Shown: in pieces, positions 34,158-45,474 of the stretch
How the letters are laid out: every line of letters begins with the position of its first letter
How positions within the stretch are numbered: the stretch's first letter is position 1
Origin: Allium sativum
Taxonomy: Eukaryota > Streptophyta > Magnoliopsida > Asparagales > Amaryllidaceae
Direction: 5' to 3'
Length of the DNA: 64,000 bases
NCBI GenBank assembly: GCA_030737875.1
Contig: JASFAX010000020.1
Location: 31,386,688-31,450,687, forward strand
Translations under genes and position numbers: made by a program
Notes under the pieces: generated by a model
What the model was told of the DNA's origin: nothing
Database searches by the model: none
The model's input: the letters and a program-made list of their open reading frames with translations, nothing else

Positions 34158-34680
34158 ATAGGGTAAAACCTATGGTTGAGACATGTGTTTGAAACATGTT
34201 ATGGTTGATGGATGCATATGGATGCAATTGTTTGCTAGTGGTTTCTCGTGGATGCATATACACACACATTAGGCACTAGATCGGCTCAGTCACTTCATGT
34301 TGCATATTGCATAAATGGATGTGGTAGTTAGATTGATGGATGTATCATGGCTGTGTTATCATATGGATGATGCATTTTTGTGTATGGTTGTGCACGCATG
34401 TAGAAATTTGTATGTGTCAATAGGGTTTCGCATACATATTGGATGCATGGCACTATCATGGTTTGCATTAAGGAGGTTTACTGTATCAGTAACCGCCTGA
34501 TTTTTGCATTAGGTAAGTACATATACACACACTTTTGCATATATCCATCCAGCATTTAGAATCTTGTAAGGACAATGATTGCTCGTGGATGATGCTTTGA
34601 GTAGATGGATGATTGGATGGTAGGATACGTTCTTCCTAACTTGAAGATTTCGGGGACGAAATCCTTTAAGGAGGGGAGAA
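34158..34680 (+). other. 3' untranslated region and polypurine tract of element D
   Basis: Non-coding but clearly alike in C (44900-45474) and B (53610-54117). Shared parts: an ACATGT/ACATGT dyad near 34180-34200, ATTAGGCACTAGATCGGCTC, a hairpin near 34471-34498 (GGTTTACTG with CAGTAACC), a second stem GATTTC (34646-34651) with GAAATC (34658-34663), and the polypurine tract AAGGAGGGGAGAA ending at 34680. Confidence 0.75.
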
Positions 34681-37600
34681 TGTAACAACCCGTATTTTCA
34701 ATAACCTGTAATAACATAAATCGAGGCAGAATTTAATTCTAAAATGGGAATCAAGGGAAACGGGCTATGCCATTGCGTTCGTCTCGGAAAAATACGCGAA
34801 ATAGAGTCCGAGTTTTCGAAAATCGGAGTCCGTATGACCAAGATATGGCCTCGCGAAGTTTCACGAAAATTCCCAAATTAAAGTATACTTAATTAAGTGA
34901 AATGGGTTGTGTAGATATATATATATATTGATATATATATATATATATATAATTGAAAATTTAATAAATAAATATGCAAAAATGCTCAAAACAGCGAATT
35001 GGGAGAGGGGAATAACCGAACCGGCCGATTTTTGAAGTCGACCCGAGCCCGCTGGGTCGACTAGGGGTTAATCCAGGGTGTTTGGCTGTCAACCCGTGGG
35101 CCGATTCGCTCAAGTGCAGATTTTGCATTTGAATGGTTCTCATGGTCCATCTTTAATCTAAAGGCCCTAGATGGTTCCTACACTTGACTTCTTCCCCAAG
35201 ACATGCTTTGATGGCTTGGATTGAATCTAGGGTTAATCCTATGGCCTAAAACACTTGCCTAATCTATAAATAAGACCCTAACCTACCCTAATTCATTCAT
35301 AATTAAACCTAGTGACTAAACTATGGCAAAATGCTAGCTCTCATGGCCTCCACTAATTTTATGAAGAGGGTTGCATACTAATCACTCTCTAATCAACTTC
35401 TAATCCCTTCTTAGCATCTTAATCTTCTTCATTTGGTGTTCAAAGTTGCTAGTTGTGAGTTTCTATCACTTTGATGATCTTTTGGTAAACTAATTAGAGG
35501 AGATGTGATGAGATTTATGGTTTTGTATGTGGGTTAATGAGCTTTGAATCATATGATATGATGTTAGCATTAATCTTATGTTTATGCATGTTGAGTATGT
35601 AAGCTTATGCAAGTTTAATATGATGTATGTTATGTTTGCATGATGCTAAATATGCAAGTTGTGGGCTATGTAATCATATGCATGTTATGCAAGTTCATGG
35701 TAATATGCTATGCAAGTTACATGTTTGTTAATATGCAAGTTACATGTTTGTTAATATGCAAGTTACATGTATGTAAATATGCAAGTTACATGTTTGTTAA
35801 TATGCAAGTTACATGTTTGTTAATATGCAAGTTACATGTATGTAAATATGCAAGTTACATGTTTCTTTATATGCAAGTTACATGTTTGTTAATATGCGAG
35901 TTACATGTATGTAAATATGCAAGTTACATGTTTATTAATATGCAAGTTCATGATGACACATTATGCAAGTCTATAAGCTAATATGCAAGTTTGTTATGCA
36001 AAATGAATATGTAAGTTATGTGACATATTATATGCAAGTTATGTGACATGTTATGCAAGTTCATATGCAAGTTATGTGTTTGTTAATATGCAAGATGGCA
36101 CCTTTGAAACATGTTCATTCATATGCAAGTTGACACCTTTTATATGTGTTATATCATGAACGAAATTACGTGGGAACGATGGGGTAATTAAATGCATAAG
36201 TTAATAAGATTGTGTGAAATTAATATAATTATGCATAACACAAAATAAATAAACATAGTATGGGAATTTGCCTATTTGGTTAGGTGTACCCATACTATGT
36301 GTTGGGAATTTACCTATTGAGTTAGGTCTACCCCATGGGAATTTACCTATTAAGTTAGGTCTACCCATGTTAAGAAAACTTGATTAATTAGGGATAATTA
36401 ATATAAAATTATGAGGGTGATTAATTAGGTGTAATTAATTGACTAAGACACGAGGTTGGACTCAGTTGTAGCGTAAAACTGCCCGGACCCAACCGGCTTA
36501 ACCAGTTGCTACAAATGTTAGCCCAATGTGAGAGGTCTTAGGCACAAACTAAATACGTAATTAATGTAAAGACACGAGGTTAGACTCTGTTATGACATAA
36601 GGCTGCCCGGACCCAACCGGCTTAACCAGCGGTCATAAAAGACAGTCTAATGTGAGAGGTCTTTACAAAGGTTACGTTCTTAATTAATTAATTAAGAAAC
36701 ACTTAACCACATTAGCATGTAGAGGGACATGAGGGGTTAAGTGGGTGCCTCGGGTGGCATGAGAAAATCTAGTGGTTGCCTTGGGTGGCAATAGAAAATA
36801 CGATTAGAATACTTAACCAAAATAGAACATGTAATTAAAACATGATTAAAGGGTTAAGTGAGATATACTAGAAAAAGGGACAAGCTTAGGTGGGTAGCTT
36901 GTGGAGGCCCATTTCAACCAGTAACCCATACGTATCTTTGTGGGCTCGACCCATGTCGAGGACGGGACACGCATACTGGGCTTGACTGTAAGAGGCAAAC
37001 GGGTTAGCGGTGGCAACGCAAGTCCAACGGGCTTCATATGCGTGAGTGGGCCCGGGCTGGTAGGTAAGCCGTTGTTGCATCGAGTAGATATAAGCCGTGC
37101 ACCTTTAGTTCCATCAGGTTGCCACATTGGGGAATGATACATCCCACGGTGGGGCCAGCACGGGTATCTACGTTAGGGAGCCGATCGAATGGGAAGTAGT
37201 GTGTACACCTAGTGGATTGTAGGGCCCCGTGGCGCCTACTTGGTCACCTAGGGGTACGCAGGTACTAATTAGTAAATTTTATAAGTCCTTGGGTGGGATC
37301 AACCTTTAAGTTAGGAACGACTGGTGTGGTGCAGTTTAGTAATTTACCTTAGGGAGGGTAGATGCGTCTTTATCCTTTATCTTCGTTTAGTTGACTGCTT
37401 AGGGTAGCCATTCATCCCTATATGTTACCGTATATCAGTTTATGTCTTCTCTGGTTACTTTAACGATTGTATTGTTAAAGTTATAGGACTCGCTCAGACT
37501 TATGTCTGACCCTGTTGTTTTTATCTTTTTCCCAACCCTCAGGTCCTACGGTGGATCCTAGCAGTAGTGGAGCTTGATCGGATTGCTGTTCCAGTCTTTA

Positions 37601-37899
37601 GGAGCTTGGATAGATGTAAAGCTCCAGTTATCCAGTTATCTTTTCTTTTGTTTGGCTATTGTATGAGAGTGGGATTATGTACTTCTTTATTTTGATGGAT
37701 ATTGTACTTGACCTTTATTGTGGTTTTATGATGTAACCAGACATGTTTTACTTCCGCTGTTATGAGATGATGTTTTAAAATTTCAAGTACTATTTATATC
37801 TGTCTTGTTGTAATTTTTCTGTTCTATATTCACTAAAATACTCCACCGATGCTATGGCATTCCCTTAGTGAGTGATCATAGCGGGAGTGGGGTGTTACA
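34681..37899 (+). repeat. 3' LTR of element D
   Basis: 3219 bp, repeats the 5' LTR including TATA box (35264), minisatellite (35715-35942) and modules (36444-36540, 36566-36666). Confidence 0.96.
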
Positions 37900-38030
37900 A
37901 CCTCCCTGGTCGGCCATGTTTCCCTGGTGCACCAGTTTGCTCCTTTGGTCTGTTTACTTGGCCTGTGACGGGATTTGATGGTTCAGATCTAAACTAGGGT
38001 TAATCCTATGGCCTAAACTTGTCTCTACAC

Positions 38031-38040
38031 CTATAAAAAC
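38031..38040 (+). promoter_or_regulatory. TATA box, 5' LTR of element C
   Basis: CTATAAAAAC; same at 45941-45950 in the 3' LTR. Confidence 0.6.
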
Positions 38041-38944
38041 ACCCTAAGACCTAGCCTAATACACCACAAATCATCCTAACAACTAAGTGCTGCCAAAATG
38101 CTCCTAATCATGGCCTTCATCTTCATCTTGAGAGCTTGAGAGTTCTAGGCTAGAGCTAAGGCAAAAAGGAGCAATCTTTCCCCATCAAATCAAAGGAGAT
38201 ACCTATATTATCAAGGCTTCTAGTGTTGCTACATCATTCCTAGAGCTTCTACAACGTCTCTATCTTGTTCTATTTGGTTTTAGTTCTCATAGCCACGCTT
38301 TGTAAGCCCCACTCTACTCTTAGATTTAAACTATGAAATTAATATGAACATGTAGCAAGTTGAAATGGGATTCTTGTGTAATACTTGTCTTTGGTCTATC
38401 TTTGTATGCATAGATCCATTTATGACTCTTTTGATCTATGATTGTGGGACTATCATGAACCTAGTACCATTCACCTTGATTTTTGGGTAGAAAGCTATGA
38501 GCTTTATTTCGGGGTTATGCATAATGCAACATAGAACCTCTCATAACCTTGATGTTAACTTGCCTATGATGTTGAACTACATGCTACCCACAAGTTTATC
38601 ACTCTATGTCAACAATTACCATGTTATCACCCCATTTGCTAAGTTTGATGTCATGCATGTTTTTGAGGCCAATAATCCTATATGCTAGTTGTGATGAACA
38701 CCTTTGCCTCAAATATCATCATGTTTAACTTATAACCAACTTTACCACCTTATGCCCATCTTGGTCATATTTTTATGTTCCTTGATTCATTTGTGTTGAT
38801 GCGAATTTACGTGCGAATGGGAATACGTTATGGGTAGTTAGGCAAACTTGAAATGACATGAAAAACATGACTTGAAATGTGACATGAAACTTGATTATGC
38901 TTGAAAACGTGAATGTGGTCATGACATGTAGAAAACCATAAAGT

Positions 38945-39046
38945 GGCCAACTCGAGGTTGGGTTGAGTTTGTAGCGTAAATCTGCCCGGAACCGCCCGAC
39001 AAATCCAGTGGCTACAAACAATAGGACCCAATGTGAGAAGTTGGTC
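38945..39046 (+). other. Structured module 1 of element C LTR
   Basis: Outer GGCCAACT (38945-38952) with AGTTGGTC (39039-39046), one G-U; middle TTGGGT (38958-38963) with ACCCAA (39026-39031); inner GTTTGTAGC (38967-38975) with GCTACAAAC (39011-39019), nine perfect pairs. Copy in the 3' LTR at 46855-46956. Confidence 0.78.
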
Positions 39047-39051
39047 ATATC

Positions 39052-39156
39052 GCGCTTGAAACCCGAGGTTAGACTAGGTTGTGGTGTAAATCTGCCCGGA
39101 CCCGCCCGGCACATCCAGTAACCACAACAAAGTCTAATGTGAGAGGTTGGGCGCAT
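39052..39156 (+). other. Structured module 2 of element C LTR
   Basis: Middle TTAGACT (39069-39075) with AGTCTAA (39131-39137); inner GTTGTGGT (39078-39085) with ACCACAAC (39121-39128). The outer stem is imperfect (gcgc with gcgc, part of the strands unpaired). Copy at about 46962-47066. Confidence 0.75.
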
Positions 39157-40306
39157 TAAGTTAATTAATGCCACATGATAGGGTTAAGTCATGAGCCACT
39201 TGGATACACTTAACCAACTTGATACATGATTGGATAGGGTTAACCACACTTAACCCGTTAGAAACCCTAGTTACGTGGTCCTTTTCAGCAGTAACCCTCT
39301 TGGATGTATCACGATACCCTAGGGACTAGGCTAGGGTGGGGCACGATTACTGGGCTGATTGTAAGCAACCAGAAAGACGGCAGAGTAGGTGCGCCAGTGT
39401 AGGTTCAGGCGGACTATGGACATGCACATAGTCCGGAGTTGAATAAAACAGACATGGGCACCAGTAGGTTTAGACTGTGCGTGCTTGATTCGTGTCAGTG
39501 GTTGGCACCCTAGGACTTGATACACCCTAGGGTGGACCTAGCACAGTTTGACTACATTCCGTGATTGGGCCGTATGACACCGACACTCGACGAGTTAGGC
39601 TTATAGGGAGCCGATCGACTAGACCGTGTAGTTGGACCTTGACTTGGGTCATCTCATGATATTGGGCCAAGGGATCATTTCTTGTTTATACTTGACATGG
39701 GTTAGAATACTAGTACTTTTGGTGCAAAACTAAACCTTGTATATGCGATGCCACACTTGATCTACCTTGTTATCTATTTATCATGCCAGTTAGTTACCAT
39801 CTTTATGTTTCATCTCAGTTTCTCATGTTTAGTTAAGTTCATTAGTTTTTATACTAATAGTAGGTAGGACTTACCAGTCTTTATGACTGACCCTTTTTCT
39901 TTCGCCTCTTTTCTTCCGTTTCCCCCCCTCCCCAGGTTCTCAGGGAGGGAACACTAGTACTTAGCTTGGACATTTGGCTTGCTTTCTTGATAGCTCATGT
40001 ACGGTTTGGACTTGAGCTTGATATGGCTTCACCACATCTATCTTGGGGATAGTTTACTTTATGTTATTTTTAGTTTATGTTTCTAGACTTGTGGTAGTTG
40101 GAAAATAATGACTAAGTATTTTGATGTAAGTTGACTTTGGTTTGGAAATGGTTAACTATGGTTTTTAAATTTCTACCGCTGCTTTACTTATTCATTTATC
40201 TATGTTCTGTCTTGTGATATCTCTGTGCATGTTTAACTAGACAACACCCCTCCAAAGCTAGTGCAATCACTCGTGAGTGGCCCTGGCGGAGGTGGGGTGT
40301 TACATT

Positions 40307-40320
40307 TGGTATCAGAGCCC
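40307..40320 (+). promoter_or_regulatory. iMet-type primer binding site of element C
   Basis: TGGTATCAGAGCCC, two bases inside the LTR end. Confidence 0.92.
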
Positions 40321-40492
40321 GAGGTTTACTAGACCGGACAAAAGTTTTAAAAACCCTTTTGAAAAACTATTTTCAAAACCAATTAAGTATTTTTCCGAGG
40401 AAAGTCTAGTTGATTTTAAAAGGCTATTCCCCAAAAGCCATCAGCACTATCCTTTGTTTCCTCGTTCTGAATCTATCTTTTCCTTTTTCAGC

Positions 40493-43400
40493 ATGGCCGA
40501 TCTTAACCTTCTCGAGGGAGTAACCATACCCGGATGGTTCCAAAGGTACTTGGAGGCTAGGGCCAACGATGAGGGCCTAGCAAACACTCCCACTCCTCCT
40601 CCCGTACATGAGGTTCCTCCTCCTCCTCCTCAGCGTCCACAAGCGGATTTCGCGAAGATTTGCAAAGACTTTAAGGCGATGGGTGGCAAGAATTTTGTTG
40701 GGACAGAGACTTATGTTGAGGCAAGAAACTAGTTAAAGGAAACTGAAGACCTTTTTGCTATCTTTGATGTAGAAGATCGTAGGAAAGTTCTGTTGGCAGT
40801 ATGGCTATTGAAAGAGGAAGCTGCTTATTGGTGGGAAGTCACCAACATTACTAGGCCTATAGAGACTTGGGCCGACTTTAGAATGAGGTTTGGGCTTAAG
40901 TTTCTATCATCTGCTGAGGAAAATCTGCAATTGGAGAAGTTTATATCTTTGAAGCAAGGGGACATGACCGTGAGGGAGTATGTGAATATGTTTAACCAGC
41001 TTGCTCGATTCGGTTTAGACATGGTTAACACACCTCAGAAGAAGGCTCTACGCTTTGCCCGAGGTTTGAATGAGCCATTGCAAGGTTTGGCTATGTCTCA
41101 TATACCCATGGGGGCCACTTTTGAGAGCTTAGTGGATATGGCCTTGCTTCAAGGAGATGATAAGAATGGCAAGAAAGAAGTTAAGCTTAATGAGACTCAA
41201 ACCAAGAAGGCGGACTCCAAGTGGGGAGGCAACCAGAATAACCAGAACAACCAGAACAACAAGAACAACAAGGGTAACAAGGCCAACAACAACAAGACAA
41301 GGGAGACAAGGAAGTGCAACTTCTGTGGGATCACGGGACACATAATCAAAGATTGTAGGAAGAAGAAGAGGAAGTTGGGAGAATGCTTTCATTGCGGAGA
41401 GTCTGGACACTTCACTAAGGATTGCCCAAAGAAGCAAGGGCAGTGGCAAGGACAGACTCAGCGGGCAGGACCTTCTGGAGGGCAGATGCATGCTCTCAAC
41501 ACTACTCCAGCTCCGGACCGAGGTAGTATTTCTGTAGAGAGCCTTGTTTACATATCTGGTTTTCCTGTTCGAACTTTATTTGATTCTGGCGCATCGCATA
41601 CCTTTATTTCTTCTGACATTGTTGAAAGTTTGCACCTAAGTACTAGTCTAGTTGAGGATCCCGTTAGTGTTTCAAATCCAATTGGGGGTTCCGCCCATCT
41701 ATCTATGATTTGTATGGATTTGAGGATTTCTATCCTGACCGTAGAATTCACATGTAATGCTTATGTTCTCGGGTTCATGGGATACGGGTTGATTTTGGGC
41801 ATGGATTGGTTGTCTAGTTATGGAGCCATTCTCGATTGTGATTATAGGGTAGTGAGGCTTATGACTCGCCTTGGCAATAGCCTAGAGATTTCTTGTAACC
41901 CTATGGATCCCGTCATGTTATGTTATCTTGAATCCCTCGACTCGTCTATTGACAATCTTCAATCTGTGAGGGTGGTCCGAGAATATCCTGATGTTTTTGA
42001 TGAAGTGAAGGGGTTACCCCCTAAACGCGAGATAGAATTCCGTATTTATCTTGTTGATAATGCCAAGCCAGTTTCATTGCCTGTTAGGCACATGGCCCCG
42101 CGAGAGAGAAGAGAGCTTAGCAAGAAAATCAAGGAGTTGCTTGAGAAAAATTTCATTAGGCGAAGCATTTCTGAATGGGGTGCTCCTGTGGTATTCGCTA
42201 CTAAGGCGGATGGTTCGCTTCGTCTATGTGTTGATTATCGTGAGTTAAACAAGCTGACAAAGAAGAATAGGCACCCGTTACCGAGGATTGATGATCTCTT
42301 TGACCAGCTTGTAGGTGCTTCTGTTTTCTCTCAACTCGATCTAGCCACCGGATTCCATCAGCTTAGAGTGGTTGAGGATAGTATTGACAAGACTGCGTTT
42401 AGGACTCCAGATGGATTCTTTGAATGGCTCGTCATGCCGTTCGGTTTGACTAATGCACCCGCATACTTCGTTGAGTTGATGAGTAAGGTGTTTAGGGAGT
42501 TCCTTAACAAGTTTGTGGTTGTATTCGTGGATGATATTCTGATCTTCTCTAAGGACGAGGAAGAGCATGCTATACATCTCAAGGAGGTTATGGATACGCT
42601 TAGAGCTCATCAGTTAAAAGCCAAGTTCTCCAAATGCCATTTCTGGAGAAGGGAAGTTCGGTTCCTTGGGCATATAGTTTCTAAGCAAGGCATAGCTGTG
42701 GATCCCGCTAAAGTAGTGGCGGTACAAGACTGGAAAGTTCCGAAGAATGCAACTGAAGTGAGAAGCTTTCTCGGTCTGGCAGGATTTTATAGGAAGTTCA
42801 TTAAGGACTTTGCTAAGATTTCAGCCCCTATTATTAAGTTAACGAAGAAGAACTTAGTCTTTGAATGGGACTTAGAGTGTGAGCTTGCTTTTCAAAGGCT
42901 CAAGAAAGCCCTCACCACAGCTCCAATTCTAGCATTACCCAATGGAGGGAAGTTGTTTACCGTGTACACCAATGCATGTGGCACGGGATTAGGCACTGTC
43001 TTGATGCAAGAAGGGAGAGTGATATGCTTTGGGAGTAGGCAACTCAAAGTTCATGAGAAGAACTATCCCACTCATGATTTAGAGTTGGCGGCGATCGTCT
43101 TTGCACTCAAATCTTGGCGCCACTATCTTCTAGGTGAAATGTTTGAGTTATATACTGATCACAAGTCGCTCAAGTACCTCTTCTCGTAGAAAGATTTGAA
43201 CCTAAGGCAGAAGAGGTGGATGGAATTCTTGGCATCATATGACTTCGATATAGCTTATACCCCTGGCAAGGGTAATGTTGTGGCGGATGCGCTAAGTAGA
43301 AGAAGGTTGACTTTGAGTCCCTTGTTTGTTGAGATGAAGAGCCTAGAGTTCTTGGCAACCTTTGATTTTACACCTGCTGTTGAGTTGATGACTGGTTCGT

Positions 43401-44899
43401 TAGCATCCCTTGAGCTTAGACCTACACTTCTTGATCAAGTTAGGGCTTCACAGAGGGAAGACCCGCAGATAGTCGAGATCATGGACAAGTTGATTCGTGG
43501 TGAGACGTCAAGTCACCTCGCTAGATATACTATTGATGACAAGGGATGGCTAAGGTGTGATGGAAGACTATGTGTCCCACAAGTGGGAGACTTAGTAAAT
43601 AAAGTTCTTGAGGAGGCGCATCACTCGAGGATGACCATACATCCCGAAGGGGATAAGATGTACCGGGATATGAAGCGCATTTTCTTTTGGGATGGGTTGA
43701 AAAAGGATGTTGTAGAGTTTGTTTCTAGGTGCATTGTTTGCCAATAAGTAAAGGCCGAGTCGAAGAAGCCCGGTGGGCTACTGCATCCATTGGAGGTCCC
43801 GCAGTGGAAGTGGGAAAGTATCTCTATGGATTTTGTGGATGGATTGCCGAGATCAAGGAAGGGGAATACTAGCATATGGGTCATAGTGGATAGACTCACG
43901 AAGAGCGCTCATTTCATTCCAGTGAAGAGCAAGAGGACCACATCATGGCTAGCATCTGTTTATCTTCGAGAGATAGTGCGATTGCATGGAGTTCCTTCTA
44001 GCATAGTGAGCGATCGTGACCCAATCTTCACTAGCCAATTTTGGAATAGTTTGCAAGAAGCGATGGGTACGCGATTGAATATAAGTACAGCCTATCACCC
44101 ACAAACTGATGGTCAGACCGAAAGGGTGAATAGGGTACTAGAAGATCTGTTGAGGCTATGCATTCTTGACTTTGGTGGCACTTGGGAAGACCACCTTCCT
44201 CTCGTAGAGTTTGCTTATAATAACAGCTACCAAGCAAGCATAGGGATGGCACCATTCGAAGCTTTGTATGAGAGGCCGTGCAAGTCACCAACATGTTGGT
44301 GGGAGACGACGGATAAGCTTATACTTGGGCCCGACATGATAAGAGACACATCCGAGAAAGTTGAGTTGATTCGAAGGCGGATGAAAACGACCCAAGACAG
44401 ACAGAAATCCTATGCAGACAAGCGAAGGACAGACTTAGAGTTTGAAGTTGGAGATATGGTCTTTGTGAAGGTTTCTCCTTTGCAAAATGTGGTTCGTTTT
44501 GGAGCAGTTGGAAAGCTAGTACCAAGGTTCGTAGGACCCTTCCCTATCATCGAGAAGATTGGGCAAATGGCTTATAGGGTGGAATTGCCCGAGAAGCTGG
44601 CTGGAGTGCACAATGTCTTTCATATCTCGCATCTCCGAAAATGCCTACATGAATCAGTCGAAGTAGTTGAGCCTAGCATTCTTGAAGATGTGCAGGTAGA
44701 GAAAGAGGCAACGCTGAGGCGAGCTCCGATTTGTATCTTGGGAACGGAGGTCAAGAAGCTGAGGAATCGAGAAGTCACGTTAGTAAAGGTTCAGTGGAGT
44801 GAAGCCGATGAAGATGCAACTTGGGAAACCGAGGAGAAGATGCGTGGGCTTTATCCATTTCCTTTTGAGGGTACATTCTCGATCTCCTTTCCTAGTTAG
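40493..44899 (+). pseudogene. gag-pol of element C, one frame with three nonsense codons
   Basis: The likely start is the ATG at 40493 (MADLNLLEG), after TTTTTCAGC. The frame runs to 44899 without a frameshift but has stops at 40730 (TAG for a Trp codon in D), 43187 (TAG, Gln in D) and 43745 (TAA, Gln in D). Domains as in D: Asn-rich linker after capsid, CCHC knuckles [14 protein letters not shown] and [14 protein letters not shown], protease [14 protein letters not shown] with FSQLDL and FVDDILIFS, RNase H beginning VYTNACG (catalytic Asp changed to Asn), integrase with [25 protein letters not shown] and [16 protein letters not shown], and chromodomain-like VTLVKVQWS with ATWE. The tail is shorter than in D and lacks the long hydrophobic run. 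Inactive as it stands. Confidence 0.95.
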
Positions 44900-45474
44900 C
44901 ATATCTTTCTTTTGCTTTCCATGTTTGTCTTGTTATTTCGTTAATCTTGTCATGAGAACCTTATGTAAAAACCCTTTGGATGAAACATGTATTTGAAACA
45001 TGTTATGCTTGATGGTTGTAAATGGTTGCAAGTGTTTGCAAGTGGTTACTCGTGGATGCATGATACACGTTAGGCACTAAGATCGGCTCACACACTTTCA
45101 TATTCCATATGCATGAGTGTTTATGCTTATTCATGGATGAAACTTGTTATGCTATCACATGGATGTTGCATATGGATGAATGTTATGTGCACTCATGTAG
45201 AGGTTATAAATTATGTTAGGAATTTGCATACATTTGGACTCATTGCACTAACATATTCTGCATTAAGGAGGTTTACTGAGTCAGTAACCGCCTGATTTTC
45301 GCATTAGATAGGTGCATGTACACACACTTTTGCATATGTTCATACAGCATTAGAAATCTTTTAAGGACAATGATTACTTGTGGATGATGTTTTGAGTAGA
45401 TGGATGATGAATGGTAGGATACGTTCTTCCTAACTTGGAGATTTCGGGGACGAAATCCTTTAAGGTGGGGAGAA
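44900..45474 (+). other. 3' untranslated region and polypurine tract of element C
   Basis: Matches the D and B regions in order. Hairpin at 45266-45294 (GGTTTACTG with CAGTAACC), stem GATTTC (45440-45445) with GAAATC (45452-45457), polypurine tract AAGGTGGGGAGAA ending at 45474. Confidence 0.75.

Larger units (their letters stand above)
26307..37899 (+). mobile_element. Element D: young, apparently complete chromodomain-type (Tekay/Del-like) element
   Basis: LTRs are 26307-29529 (3223 bp) and 34681-37899 (3219 bp), with a 5151-bp internal region. The flanks ACCTC at 26302-26306 and 37900-37904 are a perfect duplication. The LTRs differ, as far as I can compare by eye, by one substitution (G at 28491, A at 36861) and a TA-tract length change (26541 against 34915). 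Primer site, one open gag-pol frame and polypurine tract are all present, so this may be an autonomous, recently active copy. With a rate of 1.3e-8 per site per year, often used for plant LTRs, one change in 3.2 kb is roughly 12,000 years. Confidence 0.96.
37905..40304 (+). repeat. 5' LTR of element C, part right of element D
   Basis: Resumes after the ACCTC duplication and ends GTTACA at 40304. It holds the TATA box (38031) and two structured modules (38945-39046 and 39052-39156). Open frames at 38497-38688 and 38773-39174 recur in the 3' LTR and are not genes. Confidence 0.93.
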
